This document shows, one piece after another, positions 7,918 through 16,062 of a DNA stretch of 64,000 bases. Source of the DNA: BP-464 sp045805505 (lineage in GTDB: Bacteria; Actinomycetota; Thermoleophilia; Solirubrobacterales; Solirubrobacteraceae); assembly GCA_045805505.1 (NCBI GenBank), contig JBJMLA010000003.1:19188-83187 (forward strand). The letters run 5' to 3'. The notes below the pieces were generated by a model that saw only the letters and a list, made by a program, of their open reading frames with translations, searched no databases and was not told the origin of the DNA. Both the position numbers and the translations under genes were made by a program. Position 1 is the stretch's first letter. Each line of letters opens with the position of its first letter.

Positions 7918-9061
7918 CGTCTGCCTGGTCGTGGAAGGCAACTACCCCTACGTGACTGGGGGCGTGTCGGCGTGGGCGCATGGCCTGCTCGAGGGCATGC
8001 CCGACCTGTCGTTCGCCGTGGCGCACGTGCGCACCGAGGGAACCCCCCGCCATGAGGCGGCCTACGAGCTGCCGGCGGGCGTCGACCTCGTCCATGTCGA
8101 CGTCGAGGCCGGCGAGATCGTGCCCGAGCGCGGCCTGGAGCGCGCGCTGCCCGAGGCGCGGGTCTACCACGCCACGGCCACGGGGACGGCGAGCGAGATC
8201 GCCCGGCGCGCCGCCGCCGCGCACGGGGCGGGCTTCGCCCTGACCGAGCACGGCATGGCCTGGCGCGACCTGGTGATGATGCCCAAGGTCCCCAAGAGCC
8301 ACAGCATCCGGCCCGACTTCGATCCGGCGATCTCCGCCGAGGAGCGCCGGCGCCTGGCCGCCGACGCGTTCCGGCTCGCGCGACGCGCCTACGCCGAGGC
8401 CGGCATGGTCACGTCGGTCTGCGGCCCGAACGCGCTGGTCCAGGCCGCGGCCGGAGCGGCCCACGAGCGCCTGCGGGTCATCCCGAACCCGGTGGCTCTG
8501 ACGGCCCCGGGCCAGGGCGAGGCACCGCTGGCCGCGTTCGTCGGACGCGTTGCACCCGAGAAGGACGTCGCGACCTACCTGCGGGCGTGCTCGCTGGTGG
8601 CCGCCGAGCGCGAGGACGCGCGGTTCGCCGTCGTCGGGCCGCTCGACCAGGACCCCGCCTACGCCGACGAGTGCGTGACGCTCGCGGCCGAGCTCGGCCT
8701 CGGTGACCGCGTGCGCTTCACGGGCGAGACCGATCCGCAGCCCTGGTACGCGGCGATGGACGTGCTGGCGCTGACCAGCGTGACCGAGGCCCAGCCGCTC
8801 GTCGCGCTCGAGGCGATGGCCGCCGGCGTGCCGGTGGTGGCGACCGACGTCGGCGGCTGCCGCGAGGCGATCGGCGACGCCGGGCTGCTGACGGCGCCGC
8901 GCGCTCCCCGCGCGACCGCCGACGCGATCCTGCGCCTGCTGGCCGACGACCTGCTGCGCGGCCGCCTGGGCCGGGCGGGCCGCCGGAGGGCCGCCGAGCG
9001 CCACGATCCCGCACGGGTCTACGGCGCCTACCGCGAGATGTACGAGCGCCTCGCCGCCTAG
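7910..9061 (+). CDS. PelF-like family 4 glycosyltransferase (short form)
   Basis: 383 residues of GT-B fold. The start has the PelF signature EGNYPYVTGGVSAWAHGLL. The C-terminal half has the retaining-GT4 pattern FVGRVAPEKDVATYL and the EX7E motif in TEAQPLVALEAMAAG, followed by PVVATDVGG. No membrane segment, so a cytoplasmic enzyme. In Pseudomonas, PelF uses a UDP-sugar to build the Pel exopolysaccharide; donor and product here are unknown. It is about 100 residues shorter than the paralogue that follows, mostly in the N-terminal half. It overlaps the kinase gene by 8 bp and is 23 bp from the next gene. Confidence 0.85.
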   Translation: MVDVCLVVEGNYPYVTGGVSAWAHGLLEGMPDLSFAVAHVRTEGTPRHEAAYELPAGVDLVHVDVEAGEIVPERGLERALPEARVYHATATGTASEIARRAAAAHGAGFALTEHGMAWRDLVMMPKVPKSHSIRPDFDPAISAEERRRLAADAFRLARRAYAEAGMVTSVCGPNALVQAAAGAAHERLRVIPNPVALTAPGQGEAPLAAFVGRVAPEKDVATYLRACSLVAAEREDARFAVVGPLDQDPAYADECVTLAAELGLGDRVRFTGETDPQPWYAAMDVLALTSVTEAQPLVALEAMAAGVPVVATDVGGCREAIGDAGLLTAPRAPRATADAILRLLADDLLRGRLGRAGRRRAAERHDPARVYGAYREMYERLAA

Positions 9062-9084
9062 CGCGGCGTACGCGTTCGCAGCCC

Positions 9085-10560
9085 ATGGCCGACACCACCG
9101 TCCTGCTGTGCACGGAGGGGACGTACCCCTACGTGGGCGGTGGCGTCAGCACATGGTGCGACATCCTCTGCCGGGAGCTCGAGGAGTACGAGTTCACGCT
9201 CTACGCGGTCACCGGCGAACCCGAGGTCCGGCTGCGCTACGAGCTGCCGCCCAACGTGACCGGCACGATCCACGTGCCGCTGTGGGGCTCGCGCGAGCCG
9301 GCCGACTACGTGCTGTCGGGCGTCTCCCTGGCCGAGCACGCCGCGCGGCGCAAGCGCACGACCCCGCACGTCGTCGAGCAGCACTTCGTCCCGCTCCTGC
9401 ACCGCCTGCTGGCGGCGATGGCCGCGGACTCGAGCCCCGAGGACGACGGGACGCTCGTGTGGGAGATGTGGCGCTGGTTCCAGGAGCACGACTGGCGCGC
9501 GACGTGGAAGTCGCGCCCCGCGTGGGAGGGCTTCGTCGAGATGACCGCGGTCTCTCACGGAGCGCTCGAGCCGCCGTCGCTCGAGGACGCCGCCACGGCG
9601 CTGCGCTGGCTGGCCAACTACCTGCTGCCGCTCGTCGTGCCCGTCCCGCGCACCGACCTGGCCCACACCACGATCGCCGGCTTCCCGGGGATCGCCGGCG
9701 TCGTGGCCAAGCTCGAGCACGGCACGCCGTTCATCGTCACCGAGCACGGGGTGTGGGTGCGCGAGCGCTACATCTCGATCTCCACCGGGCCGTTCACCCC
9801 GTACGGCAAGCGCTTCCTGATGGGGCTGTCGCGCTACCTGGCCCGCGTCAACTACGGCGTGGCCGACGTCATCTCCCCCGTCACCGGCTTCAACCGGCGC
9901 TGGGAGCTGCCCTACGGCGCGCCGGCCGAGCGCGTCGAGACGATCGCCAACGGCATCGATCCCGGGCTGTTCATGCCGTCGGCCAAGCCCGAGTCCACGC
10001 GCGACCGGCCCGTGGTGGTCGCCGCCGCGCGCGTGTTCCCGCTCAAGGACATCGAGACGATGATCCGCGCCGCCGAGGTCGCCCGGCGCTCGCTGCCCGA
10101 CGTGCTGTTCCTGATCTACGGCTCGCTCGACGCCGACCTGCCCTACGTCGAGCGCTGCCGAGCGCTGATCGCCGAGCTCGGGCTCGAGGAGACGTTCGTC
10201 TTCGCCGGCCACCACACCAAGCCGGCCGAGCTCTACAACGAGGGCGACATCAGCGCGCTGTCGAGCATCTCCGAGGGCTTCCCCTACACCGTGCTCGAGT
10301 CGATGGCCTGCGCGCGGCCGGTCGTGGCCACCGACGTCGGCGGCGTGCGCGAGGCGCTGGAGGGCTTCGGGATCCTCGTGCCGCCGCGCGACCACGAGGC
10401 GTTCGGGGAGGCGTGCGTGACGCTGCTGCGCAATCCCGAGCTGCGCGGGCGCATGGGCCGCCAGGCGCGCGAGGCCGTCCTGGCGCGCTTTCGCACGTCG
10501 CACTCGATCGGCGCCTACCGCGAGGTCTACGAGCGCATGCGCGCCCCGGTGCCGGCGTGA
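9085..10560 (+). CDS. pelF: PelF-like family 4 glycosyltransferase (full-length form)
   Basis: 491 residues, close to canonical PelF. The N-terminal PelF-specific region (about 1-285) begins CTEGTYPYVGGGVSTWCDIL and contains TEHGVWVRERYISIS. The GT4 donor-binding domain follows (VVAAARVFPLKDIETMIRA), with the EX7E motif in SEGFPYTVLESMACARP. Cytoplasmic by sequence. It probably polymerises the sugar chain exported by the PelG-like protein encoded next, whose GTG overlaps this TGA (10557-10560). Having two PelF-like enzymes side by side suggests a two-step or mixed-sugar chain. Confidence 0.88.
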   Translation: MADTTVLLCTEGTYPYVGGGVSTWCDILCRELEEYEFTLYAVTGEPEVRLRYELPPNVTGTIHVPLWGSREPADYVLSGVSLAEHAARRKRTTPHVVEQHFVPLLHRLLAAMAADSSPEDDGTLVWEMWRWFQEHDWRATWKSRPAWEGFVEMTAVSHGALEPPSLEDAATALRWLANYLLPLVVPVPRTDLAHTTIAGFPGIAGVVAKLEHGTPFIVTEHGVWVRERYISISTGPFTPYGKRFLMGLSRYLARVNYGVADVISPVTGFNRRWELPYGAPAERVETIANGIDPGLFMPSAKPESTRDRPVVVAAARVFPLKDIETMIRAAEVARRSLPDVLFLIYGSLDADLPYVERCRALIAELGLEETFVFAGHHTKPAELYNEGDISALSSISEGFPYTVLESMACARPVVATDVGGVREALEGFGILVPPRDHEAFGEACVTLLRNPELRGRMGRQAREAVLARFRTSHSIGAYREVYERMRAPVPA

Positions 10561-12245
10561 GCGACGAGGACCGCCAGGAGCACGCCGGGCCCGCCGGTCC
10601 GGGGCTGGCGCCGACGCCGGTCGCCGAGCCGCCCGAGACCGATCCGGTCGGGCCGGCACCCGAGGCGGCGACCCCGCCGGCGCGCCAGACGGTGCCCGAG
10701 CTCGCCGTGTTCATCGTCGAGCACGCCGGCCCGCCGATCGACGTCTGGGCGCTCGCCGCGCTGCTCGAGAGCGTGGGCATCCGCGACCGCGATGCCGTCG
10801 AGCGCTTCGGGCTGCCCGATGTCTTCGCGCTGGCCCGCGCGGTGCAGGCCGAGTTGCCCGAGGCGCCCGGCGACGTCGCCGTCGAGGAGGAGCGCCGCAC
10901 GCGCCGCGAGGGCCTGACGCGCTTCGCCAAGATCTACGGGCGCGGCACGTTCTTCTTCGTCCCGCTGGCGCTGCAGCTCGTTGCGCTGCTGGTCTTCGAC
11001 GTCTCGCAGTTCGCCTCGCTGGACTTCACCAACGCCGACGCGTCGCGGGTGGCGGTCGCCGCGGCGCTCAGCTTCACGGTGACCGCCGCGTTCTCCCAGG
11101 CGCTCGGCTACCTCGCGCCGGTCTACATCGAGAGCGGCAAGCACATGGCCGCCGAGACGGTGTCCTGGACGATCATCGGCCTGGGGGCGCTCGCCGCGAT
11201 GGTCGTCGGAGCGATCGCCTACGCCGTCGGCTACACGACAGACGGCTACTCCCACCACGACCTGACGGTCATGACCGCCTACTACCTGCTGCTGGCCGCG
11301 CAGGGCCTGGCGGGCGCCATGCTCTACATGCTGCGCAAGTACCTGGCGATGGTGGTCGCGACGATCATCTCGCTGGCCGTGGCGGCGGCGCTCTACCACT
11401 GGACGTCGGTCAAGATCGAGAAGGTCCACTACGCGGCCCTGGCCGTCGGCGTCCTGATCGAGCTGGGCGTCGGCCTGGTGATCATGCATCGCCGGGCCCG
11501 CAACACGAAGGGCGACCTGCGGCTGGCGCGGCTGCCCCGCGCCCGCATCCTCGCCCGGAGGGCGCTGCCGTTCGCGCTCTACGGCGTCATCTACTTCCTG
11601 TTCCTGACCAGCGACCGCGCCGTGGCGTGGGCCGCCGGCTCGAACCCGCTGCCGCTGTGGTTCCACACGCCCTACGAGCTCGGTCTCGATTTCGCGCTCG
11701 GCGGCATCGTCTTCGCGCTGGCCTTCCTCGAGGTCACCGTCGAGGACTTCTCGGAGATGCTCACCCCCGCGGCGGAGCGCTTCCGCGTCGATGCCGTGCG
11801 CGAGCACAACCGCGCGGTGGCGCGCTTCTGGTCCAAGCAGTTGGCCTACATCGGGGTACTGATGGCCGCCGGCGCCTGGCTGGCGGTCAGCGGCGCGGTG
11901 CTGCTGCACAAGCTGGGCGCGCTCGGGGCGGCCGAGAAGATCTACGACGATCCCGTCTCGCGCTACGTCTTCGGGCTCGGGCTCCTGGGCTACGCGATGC
12001 TGACGCTGGGCATCGCCAACAGCGTGTTCGTGATGAGCCTGAACCGCCCGTGGCGCGCCGTCACGGCCATCGGTCCCGGGGTGCTGGTCAGCGTGGTGGT
12101 CGGCATCGTGGCGACCTCGCGCTACGACTACTGGACCGCGGTGTTCGGCATGGTCGTCGGCGCCGGGGTGTTCGCCGTGCTCAGCAGCTGGCAGGCCTGG
12201 CGGACGCTGCGTCAGGCCGACTTCCACAGCTACGCCGCCTACTGA
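10557..12245 (+). CDS. PelG-like polysaccharide transport membrane protein with extra N-terminal domain
   Basis: 562 residues from a GTG that overlaps the PelF-like stop. Residues 1-45 are a Pro/Ala-rich tail. Residues about 48-105 form a small soluble helical domain (IDVWALAALLESVGIRDRDAV). Residues about 125-555 contain roughly a dozen hydrophobic helices as in MOP-superfamily flippases (GRGTFFFVPLALQLVALLVF at the first). In Pseudomonas, PelG is the inner-membrane partner of PelF. The assignment here rests on topology and on the two PelF-like neighbours, since I cannot align it. PelA, B, C, D and E homologues are absent from the window. The gene is convergent with prmA and overlaps its end by 7 bp. 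Confidence 0.65.
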   Translation: MSDEDRQEHAGPAGPGLAPTPVAEPPETDPVGPAPEAATPPARQTVPELAVFIVEHAGPPIDVWALAALLESVGIRDRDAVERFGLPDVFALARAVQAELPEAPGDVAVEEERRTRREGLTRFAKIYGRGTFFFVPLALQLVALLVFDVSQFASLDFTNADASRVAVAAALSFTVTAAFSQALGYLAPVYIESGKHMAAETVSWTIIGLGALAAMVVGAIAYAVGYTTDGYSHHDLTVMTAYYLLLAAQGLAGAMLYMLRKYLAMVVATIISLAVAAALYHWTSVKIEKVHYAALAVGVLIELGVGLVIMHRRARNTKGDLRLARLPRARILARRALPFALYGVIYFLFLTSDRAVAWAAGSNPLPLWFHTPYELGLDFALGGIVFALAFLEVTVEDFSEMLTPAAERFRVDAVREHNRAVARFWSKQLAYIGVLMAAGAWLAVSGAVLLHKLGALGAAEKIYDDPVSRYVFGLGLLGYAMLTLGIANSVFVMSLNRPWRAVTAIGPGVLVSVVVGIVATSRYDYWTAVFGMVVGAGVFAVLSSWQAWRTLRQADFHSYAAY

Positions 12246-13054
12246 CCGGCGAGCACCAGCGCGATCCAGCCGGCTTCCTCGAGGCGCCGCTGCACGCGCA
12301 GGCCGAACCGGGCGAACGCGGCCGCGACCTCGTCGCCCTCGTGCGCGAGCAGCCCGCTGGCCACCAGGATCCGCGGCGGCTCCTGCAGCGTCATCGACAG
12401 CAGCAGCGGGCGCAGCAGGTTGGCGACGATCGTCGGCGCGGGCGGCACGGGCTCCTTGCGCAGGTCAAAGCGCCGCACGTCCATCGCCACGCCGTTGACG
12501 GCGGCGTTCTCCTCCGTCGCCGCCACGCTCGCCACCTCGTGGTCGAGCCCCAGCACCGGCGCCCAGCCGAGCTTCGCCGCGGCGATCCCGAGCACGCCCG
12601 ACCCGCAGCCCACGTCGATCAGCGCCCCACCGGGCGCCAGCCCGCACAGCGCCTCGAGGCACAGCTTCGTCGTCGCGTGGCCACCCGTCCCGAACGCCTG
12701 CCCCGGATCGATCACCACCTCTTCAGAAAGCGGGTCTGACCCCGTTTCTGAAGATGGGTGCCACGGCGCGCGGAGGTGGAGGCGGCCGCCGGCGATCTCG
12801 ACGGGCCGGTGGAACTCCTTCCAGCGGACGTCCCAGTCGTCGGCGACCTCGGAGGTGGAGACCGCGACGAGCGCGCCGCCGGCCGCGGCCTGGAGGTCGG
12901 GCAGGGCCGGGATCTCGCCCGGGGCGCCGTAGACGGCGTACTCGACCTCGTCGCCGAGGTCGACTTCCTCGACGCCGCCGGGCGCAAGCTCGAGCAGCTC
13001 GGCCAGCGCGACCTCGGCGTCCTCGCGGCGAACGCGTATCGCGAGCCGCAGCAC
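12239..13054 (-). CDS. prmA: Ribosomal protein L11 methyltransferase
   Basis: 271 residues. PrmA trimethylates ribosomal protein L11 using S-adenosylmethionine. Motif I is IDVGCGSGVLGIAAAKLG, preceded by the PrmA hallmark VIDPGQAFGTGGHATT; the catalytic loop is VANLL. The only plausible start is a GTG at 13054, one nt after the dnaJ stop, giving hrcA-dnaJ-prmA as an operon. Oddity: 11-12 codons between the PW (about residue 103) and EEVVIDPG are made by a palindromic repeat (12720-12754) that reads SSETGSDPLSE, in frame, in a loop that is variable in the family. Confidence 0.92.
   Translation of the reverse strand: MLRLAIRVRREDAEVALAELLELAPGGVEEVDLGDEVEYAVYGAPGEIPALPDLQAAAGGALVAVSTSEVADDWDVRWKEFHRPVEIAGGRLHLRAPWHPSSETGSDPLSEEVVIDPGQAFGTGGHATTKLCLEALCGLAPGGALIDVGCGSGVLGIAAAKLGWAPVLGLDHEVASVAATEENAAVNGVAMDVRRFDLRKEPVPPAPTIVANLLRPLLLSMTLQEPPRILVASGLLAHEGDEVAAAFARFGLRVQRRLEEAGWIALVLAGQ
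12720..12754. repeat. Palindromic repeat with GGGTCTGACCC core inside prmA
   Basis: A perfect 10-bp inverted repeat TCTTCAGAAA / TTTCTGAAGA (12720-12729 and 12745-12754) encloses a second dyad GGGTC-T-GACCC (12732-12742). The same 11-bp core occurs twice at 52061-52090. It looks like a REP-type element. On the minus strand it is read through in the prmA frame with no stop codon. Confidence 0.75.
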
Positions 13055-13055
13055 C

Positions 13056-14207
13056 TCAGTGCTGGTGGAGCAGGCGCCGCAGCTTCGCGCCGATGCCCTC
13101 GTCCTGCTCGAGGTTCTTGTCGGTGATCGTCGCCGAGAGCTGCTCAAGCAGCGCGCGCTGCTCCTTCGAGAGCTTGCGCGGGATGACGACGTTGACGACG
13201 ACCTTGAGATCGCCGTTGCGCCCGGGGCGCCGCAGGACCGGCATCCCCTGGCCGCGCAGCAGCACGACCGCGCCGGGCTGGGTTCCGGCCGCGACCTCCA
13301 CGGGCTGCAGTCCGCTGAGCGTGTCGACCTCGAGCCTGGCGCCCAGCGCGGCGAGCGGCGCCGGCACGTCGAGGACGGTGATGAGGTCCTCGCCGTCGCG
13401 GACGAAGCGCTCGTCGGGGCGCACGCGGACCAGCACGTAGAGGTCTCCGGGCACCGAGCCGGGATCGCCGGCGTGGCCGCGGCCGCCGATGCGGATGCGC
13501 TGGCCGTCGGCGATGCCCGCCGGGATGTCGACCGTGAGGGTGCGCTCGGAGATCTTGCGGCCCTGTCCCTGGCACTCGGCGCACGGGATCTCGGGGATCT
13601 TGCCCTCGCCGTTGCACTGATCGCAGTTGACGTGGCGGACGACCTGGCCGAACGGCGTCCGGCTGACCGCCTGCAGGATGCCCTGACCGCCGCAGCGCTC
13701 GCAGGTGGTGATCGGCGTGCCCGGTTCGGCGCCGTTGCCGCGGCAGTGCTCGCAGACGTCGACGGCCTCGAAGGCCACCTCGACCGACGCGCCCGCGGCC
13801 GCCTGGGAGAGATCGATGTCGGCGGCCACGGCGATGTCGCCGCCCTGGCGCGGGCCGCCGCGGCCGCCGCCGCCGAAGATGCCACCGCCGCCTCCGCCCC
13901 CGCCGCCGAAGAACGCGTCGAACAGGTCGCTGAGCGAGCCGAAGCCCTCCGAGCTCGGCGACCAGCCGCCCGAGCGCAGGCCCTCGTGGCCGTAGCGGTC
14001 ATACGTCGCGCGGCGCTCGGCGTCCGAGAGGATCTCGTAGGCCTCCGCGCACTCCTTGAACTTCTCCTCGGCCTCGGGATCCTCGGTGTTGACGTCGGGG
14101 TGCAGCTCCCGCGCCAGCCGGCGGAAGGCCTTCTTGATCGCGGTCTCATCGGCGTCACGGGCGACGCCGAGGACCTCGTAGGGGTCTCGGGGGGTGGTGC
14201 TAGCCAT
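13056..14207 (-). CDS. dnaJ: Molecular chaperone DnaJ
   Basis: 383 residues. Hsp70 co-chaperone with a J domain at 1-75 (HPD in ELHPDVN), a Gly/Phe-rich linker (GGGGGGGGGIFGGGGRGG region, about 100-125) and four zinc-binding CxxCxGxG repeats (CEHCRGNG, CERCGGQG, CDQCNGEG, CAECQGQG). The C-terminal substrate-binding domains follow. It overlaps the end of hrcA by 8 bp, so repressor and chaperone are co-translated. No dnaK or grpE lies in the window. Confidence 0.97.
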   Translation of the reverse strand: MASTTPRDPYEVLGVARDADETAIKKAFRRLARELHPDVNTEDPEAEEKFKECAEAYEILSDAERRATYDRYGHEGLRSGGWSPSSEGFGSLSDLFDAFFGGGGGGGGGIFGGGGRGGPRQGGDIAVAADIDLSQAAAGASVEVAFEAVDVCEHCRGNGAEPGTPITTCERCGGQGILQAVSRTPFGQVVRHVNCDQCNGEGKIPEIPCAECQGQGRKISERTLTVDIPAGIADGQRIRIGGRGHAGDPGSVPGDLYVLVRVRPDERFVRDGEDLITVLDVPAPLAALGARLEVDTLSGLQPVEVAAGTQPGAVVLLRGQGMPVLRRPGRNGDLKVVVNVVIPRKLSKEQRALLEQLSATITDKNLEQDEGIGAKLRRLLHQH

Positions 14208-15213
14208 AGATCTCTTCCACGAAGCGGCTCAGCTCGCGCGAGGCCTCCTGGACCGCGCCGATCGCCGAGCCGTAGTCCATCCGCACGGGGCCGATGACCG
14301 ACACCGCGCCCAGGTTGCGCCCGCCGGGCAGCCCGTAGGAGGCGGCGACCAGCGAGAGCGACCGCATCGCCGGCGAGTCGTTCTCGGCGCCGATCTTGAC
14401 GACGGTCTCGCGGCGCCCGAGCGCCTCGCGCACGACACCGAGCAGCGCCACCCGCCGCTCGAGCATCTCGACGAGCGCGTTGAGCTGCGAGAGGTCCTGG
14501 ATCCGGTGCTCGGAGAGCAGCCGCGCGCTGCCCTCGACGTAGAGCGACTCCTCGGCGCCGGCGGCCAGGTCGGTGAACGCGGGCGCCAGCTGGGCGATGA
14601 ACGCGCGCTCGCTCGCGCCGAGGCCCTCGTCGCGCAGCCGCGTCTGCAGCGTCCGCGCGCCGAGGCCGACGCCTTGGAGGCGCTCGTTGAGGTAGGAGGC
14701 CGCCCAGGCCACGGCGCCCGAGTCGATCGAGCGGTCGAACGTGAAGACGCGCTTGGTCACGCCGCCGGTCGAGGTGATGACGACGACCATCAGCACCTGC
14801 GGCTGGAGGAGCAGCACCTCGACGTGGCGGACGGTGGCGGTCTCGACGGGCGGCGCGCTGACGATCGCCATGAGGTTGGTGACCTGCGACAGCGTCTCGC
14901 TGGTCACGCGCATCGCCTCGTCGACCTCGCGGCGGACGAGCTCGAGGCCCAGCCGGCGCTCGCGCGGCGCGGCGGGCAGCAGCTTGTCGACGAAGTAGCG
15001 AAAGCCCGAATCGGTCGGGATGCGCCCAGCCGACGTGTGCGGGTGGGTCAGCAGCCCCTGCTCCTCGAGCTGGGCGAGCTCGGAGCGGATGGTCGCCGGG
15101 CTGGCCTCGACGTCGGGGTCGGCGGCCAGCGTCTTGGAGCCCACGGGCTGCTCGGACGCCTGGTAGGCGACGACGACCTTGCGGAGGATCAGCTCCTGGC
15201 GCGGAGACAGCAC
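14200..15213 (-). CDS. hrcA: Heat-inducible transcription repressor HrcA
   Basis: 337 residues. N-terminal winged helix (SPRQELILRKVVVAYQASEQ, then SPATIRSELAQLEEQGLL) and the GAF-like ligand/dimer domain (about 100-325) typical of HrcA, which binds CIRCE operators and senses GroEL availability. The start is a GTG at 15213. No CIRCE palindrome (TTAGCACTC...GAGTGCTAA) can be seen upstream, in the 20-bp gap to the MaoC-like gene. That gap makes co-transcription with the dehydratase genes likely. Confidence 0.95.
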   Translation of the reverse strand: MLSPRQELILRKVVVAYQASEQPVGSKTLAADPDVEASPATIRSELAQLEEQGLLTHPHTSAGRIPTDSGFRYFVDKLLPAAPRERRLGLELVRREVDEAMRVTSETLSQVTNLMAIVSAPPVETATVRHVEVLLLQPQVLMVVVITSTGGVTKRVFTFDRSIDSGAVAWAASYLNERLQGVGLGARTLQTRLRDEGLGASERAFIAQLAPAFTDLAAGAEESLYVEGSARLLSEHRIQDLSQLNALVEMLERRVALLGVVREALGRRETVVKIGAENDSPAMRSLSLVAASYGLPGGRNLGAVSVIGPVRMDYGSAIGAVQEASRELSRFVEEIYG

Positions 15214-15233
15214 CCTCCCGATTCTAGGTCTGC

Positions 15234-15611
15234 CTAGGCCGTGATCTCCGCGACCGCGTTGCGGATGATGCGGTTCTCACCCTGCGCGGCCTCGAGGTCG
15301 ACGACCAGCGTCTCCCCCGCCTCGCGCACGGTGCCCGTGACCACGATCTCCTGCTCGGGCACGCCCATGCCGCGGAACTGCACGCTCAGGCGCTTGAGCG
15401 ACTCGGGCCCGCCGCCGGCGTCGGTGGCGGCGCGGGCGACCTGGGCCATCGAGAACAGGCCGTGCAGGATCCGCCCGGGAAGCCCGACCGACTTGGCGAA
15501 CTCCTCGTCGATGTGGATCGGGTTGTAGTCGCCGCTGGCGCCCGCGTAGCGGACGGTCAGGAACCGGTCGGGGGTCGTCCGCAGCTCGGGGATGCTGTCG
15601 CCGGCGTTCAT
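15234..15611 (-). CDS. MaoC-family dehydratase, catalytic subunit (HadB-like)
   Basis: 125 residues with a hot-dog fold. The hydratase-2 motif is visible: SGDYNPIHIDEEFAKSVGLP, with catalytic Asp and His, then GRILHGLFSMAQVAR. Together with the N-terminal-type partner encoded upstream (4-bp ATGA overlap) it probably forms a heterodimeric (3R)-hydroxyacyl dehydratase like mycobacterial HadAB, which removes water from beta-hydroxyacyl thioesters in fatty acid elongation. The acyl carrier and chain length are unknown. Confidence 0.85.
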   Translation of the reverse strand: MNAGDSIPELRTTPDRFLTVRYAGASGDYNPIHIDEEFAKSVGLPGRILHGLFSMAQVARAATDAGGGPESLKRLSVQFRGMGVPEQEIVVTGTVREAGETLVVDLEAAQGENRIIRNAVAEITA

Positions 15612-16051
15612 TCGACACCTCGCACGATGTTGGTCCAGGTGCCGGTGCAGACCGTCTCGCCGTCCTGGTTGGTGGAGACCGACTCGAAGACGTAGTAGCC
15701 CTTGCCGTCGCGCGCCTCGATCGACTTGCACTCGACGTTGGTGGTGATCTCGTCGCCGGCGACGACGAGCGGGCCCCAGGCGAACTCCTGCCCGCCGTGG
15801 ACCATCATCGCGAAGTTCATGGCGACGTCGGGGTCGAAGATCACCGGGCCCAGCGCCGGAGCGCTGTAGACGACGGCGAACATCGGCGGCGCGACCACGT
15901 CGGCGTGGCCGGCGGCGCGCGCGACCTCGGGGTCGAGGTGCAGCGGGTTGCTCTCGCCCACCGCCAGCGCGTACTCCTTGATCTTCTCGCGCCCGACCGC
16001 GTACACGGTGGGGCCCCAGGTCTTGCCTACGGCATCGGTCTTGAGTGGCAC
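15608..16051 (-). CDS. MaoC-like N-terminal dehydratase subunit (HadA/HadC-like)
   Basis: 147 residues of the FAS1_DH/MaoC N-terminal hot-dog type, starting MPLKTDAVGKTWGPTVYAVG with YALAVGESNPLHLDPEVAR in the substrate tunnel region. The catalytic Asp/His of the hydratase motif are less complete than in the downstream subunit, as expected for the accessory half of a HadAB-like pair. The two genes overlap by 4 bp. The gene lies 11 bp from the EamA transporter stop, both on the minus strand. Confidence 0.82.
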   Translation of the reverse strand: MPLKTDAVGKTWGPTVYAVGREKIKEYALAVGESNPLHLDPEVARAAGHADVVAPPMFAVVYSAPALGPVIFDPDVAMNFAMMVHGGQEFAWGPLVVAGDEITTNVECKSIEARDGKGYYVFESVSTNQDGETVCTGTWTNIVRGVE

Positions 16052-16062
16052 GGCGCGGAAAC

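Noticed and set aside
9108..10556. Extension of the PelG-like frame to 9108
   Set aside because: It is an Arg/Gly/Ala-rich shadow of the PelF-like gene; the coupled GTG at 10557 is the start.
15214..15233. CIRCE operator before hrcA
   Set aside because: No TTAGCACTC / GAGTGCTAA arms are present in the gap or nearby.
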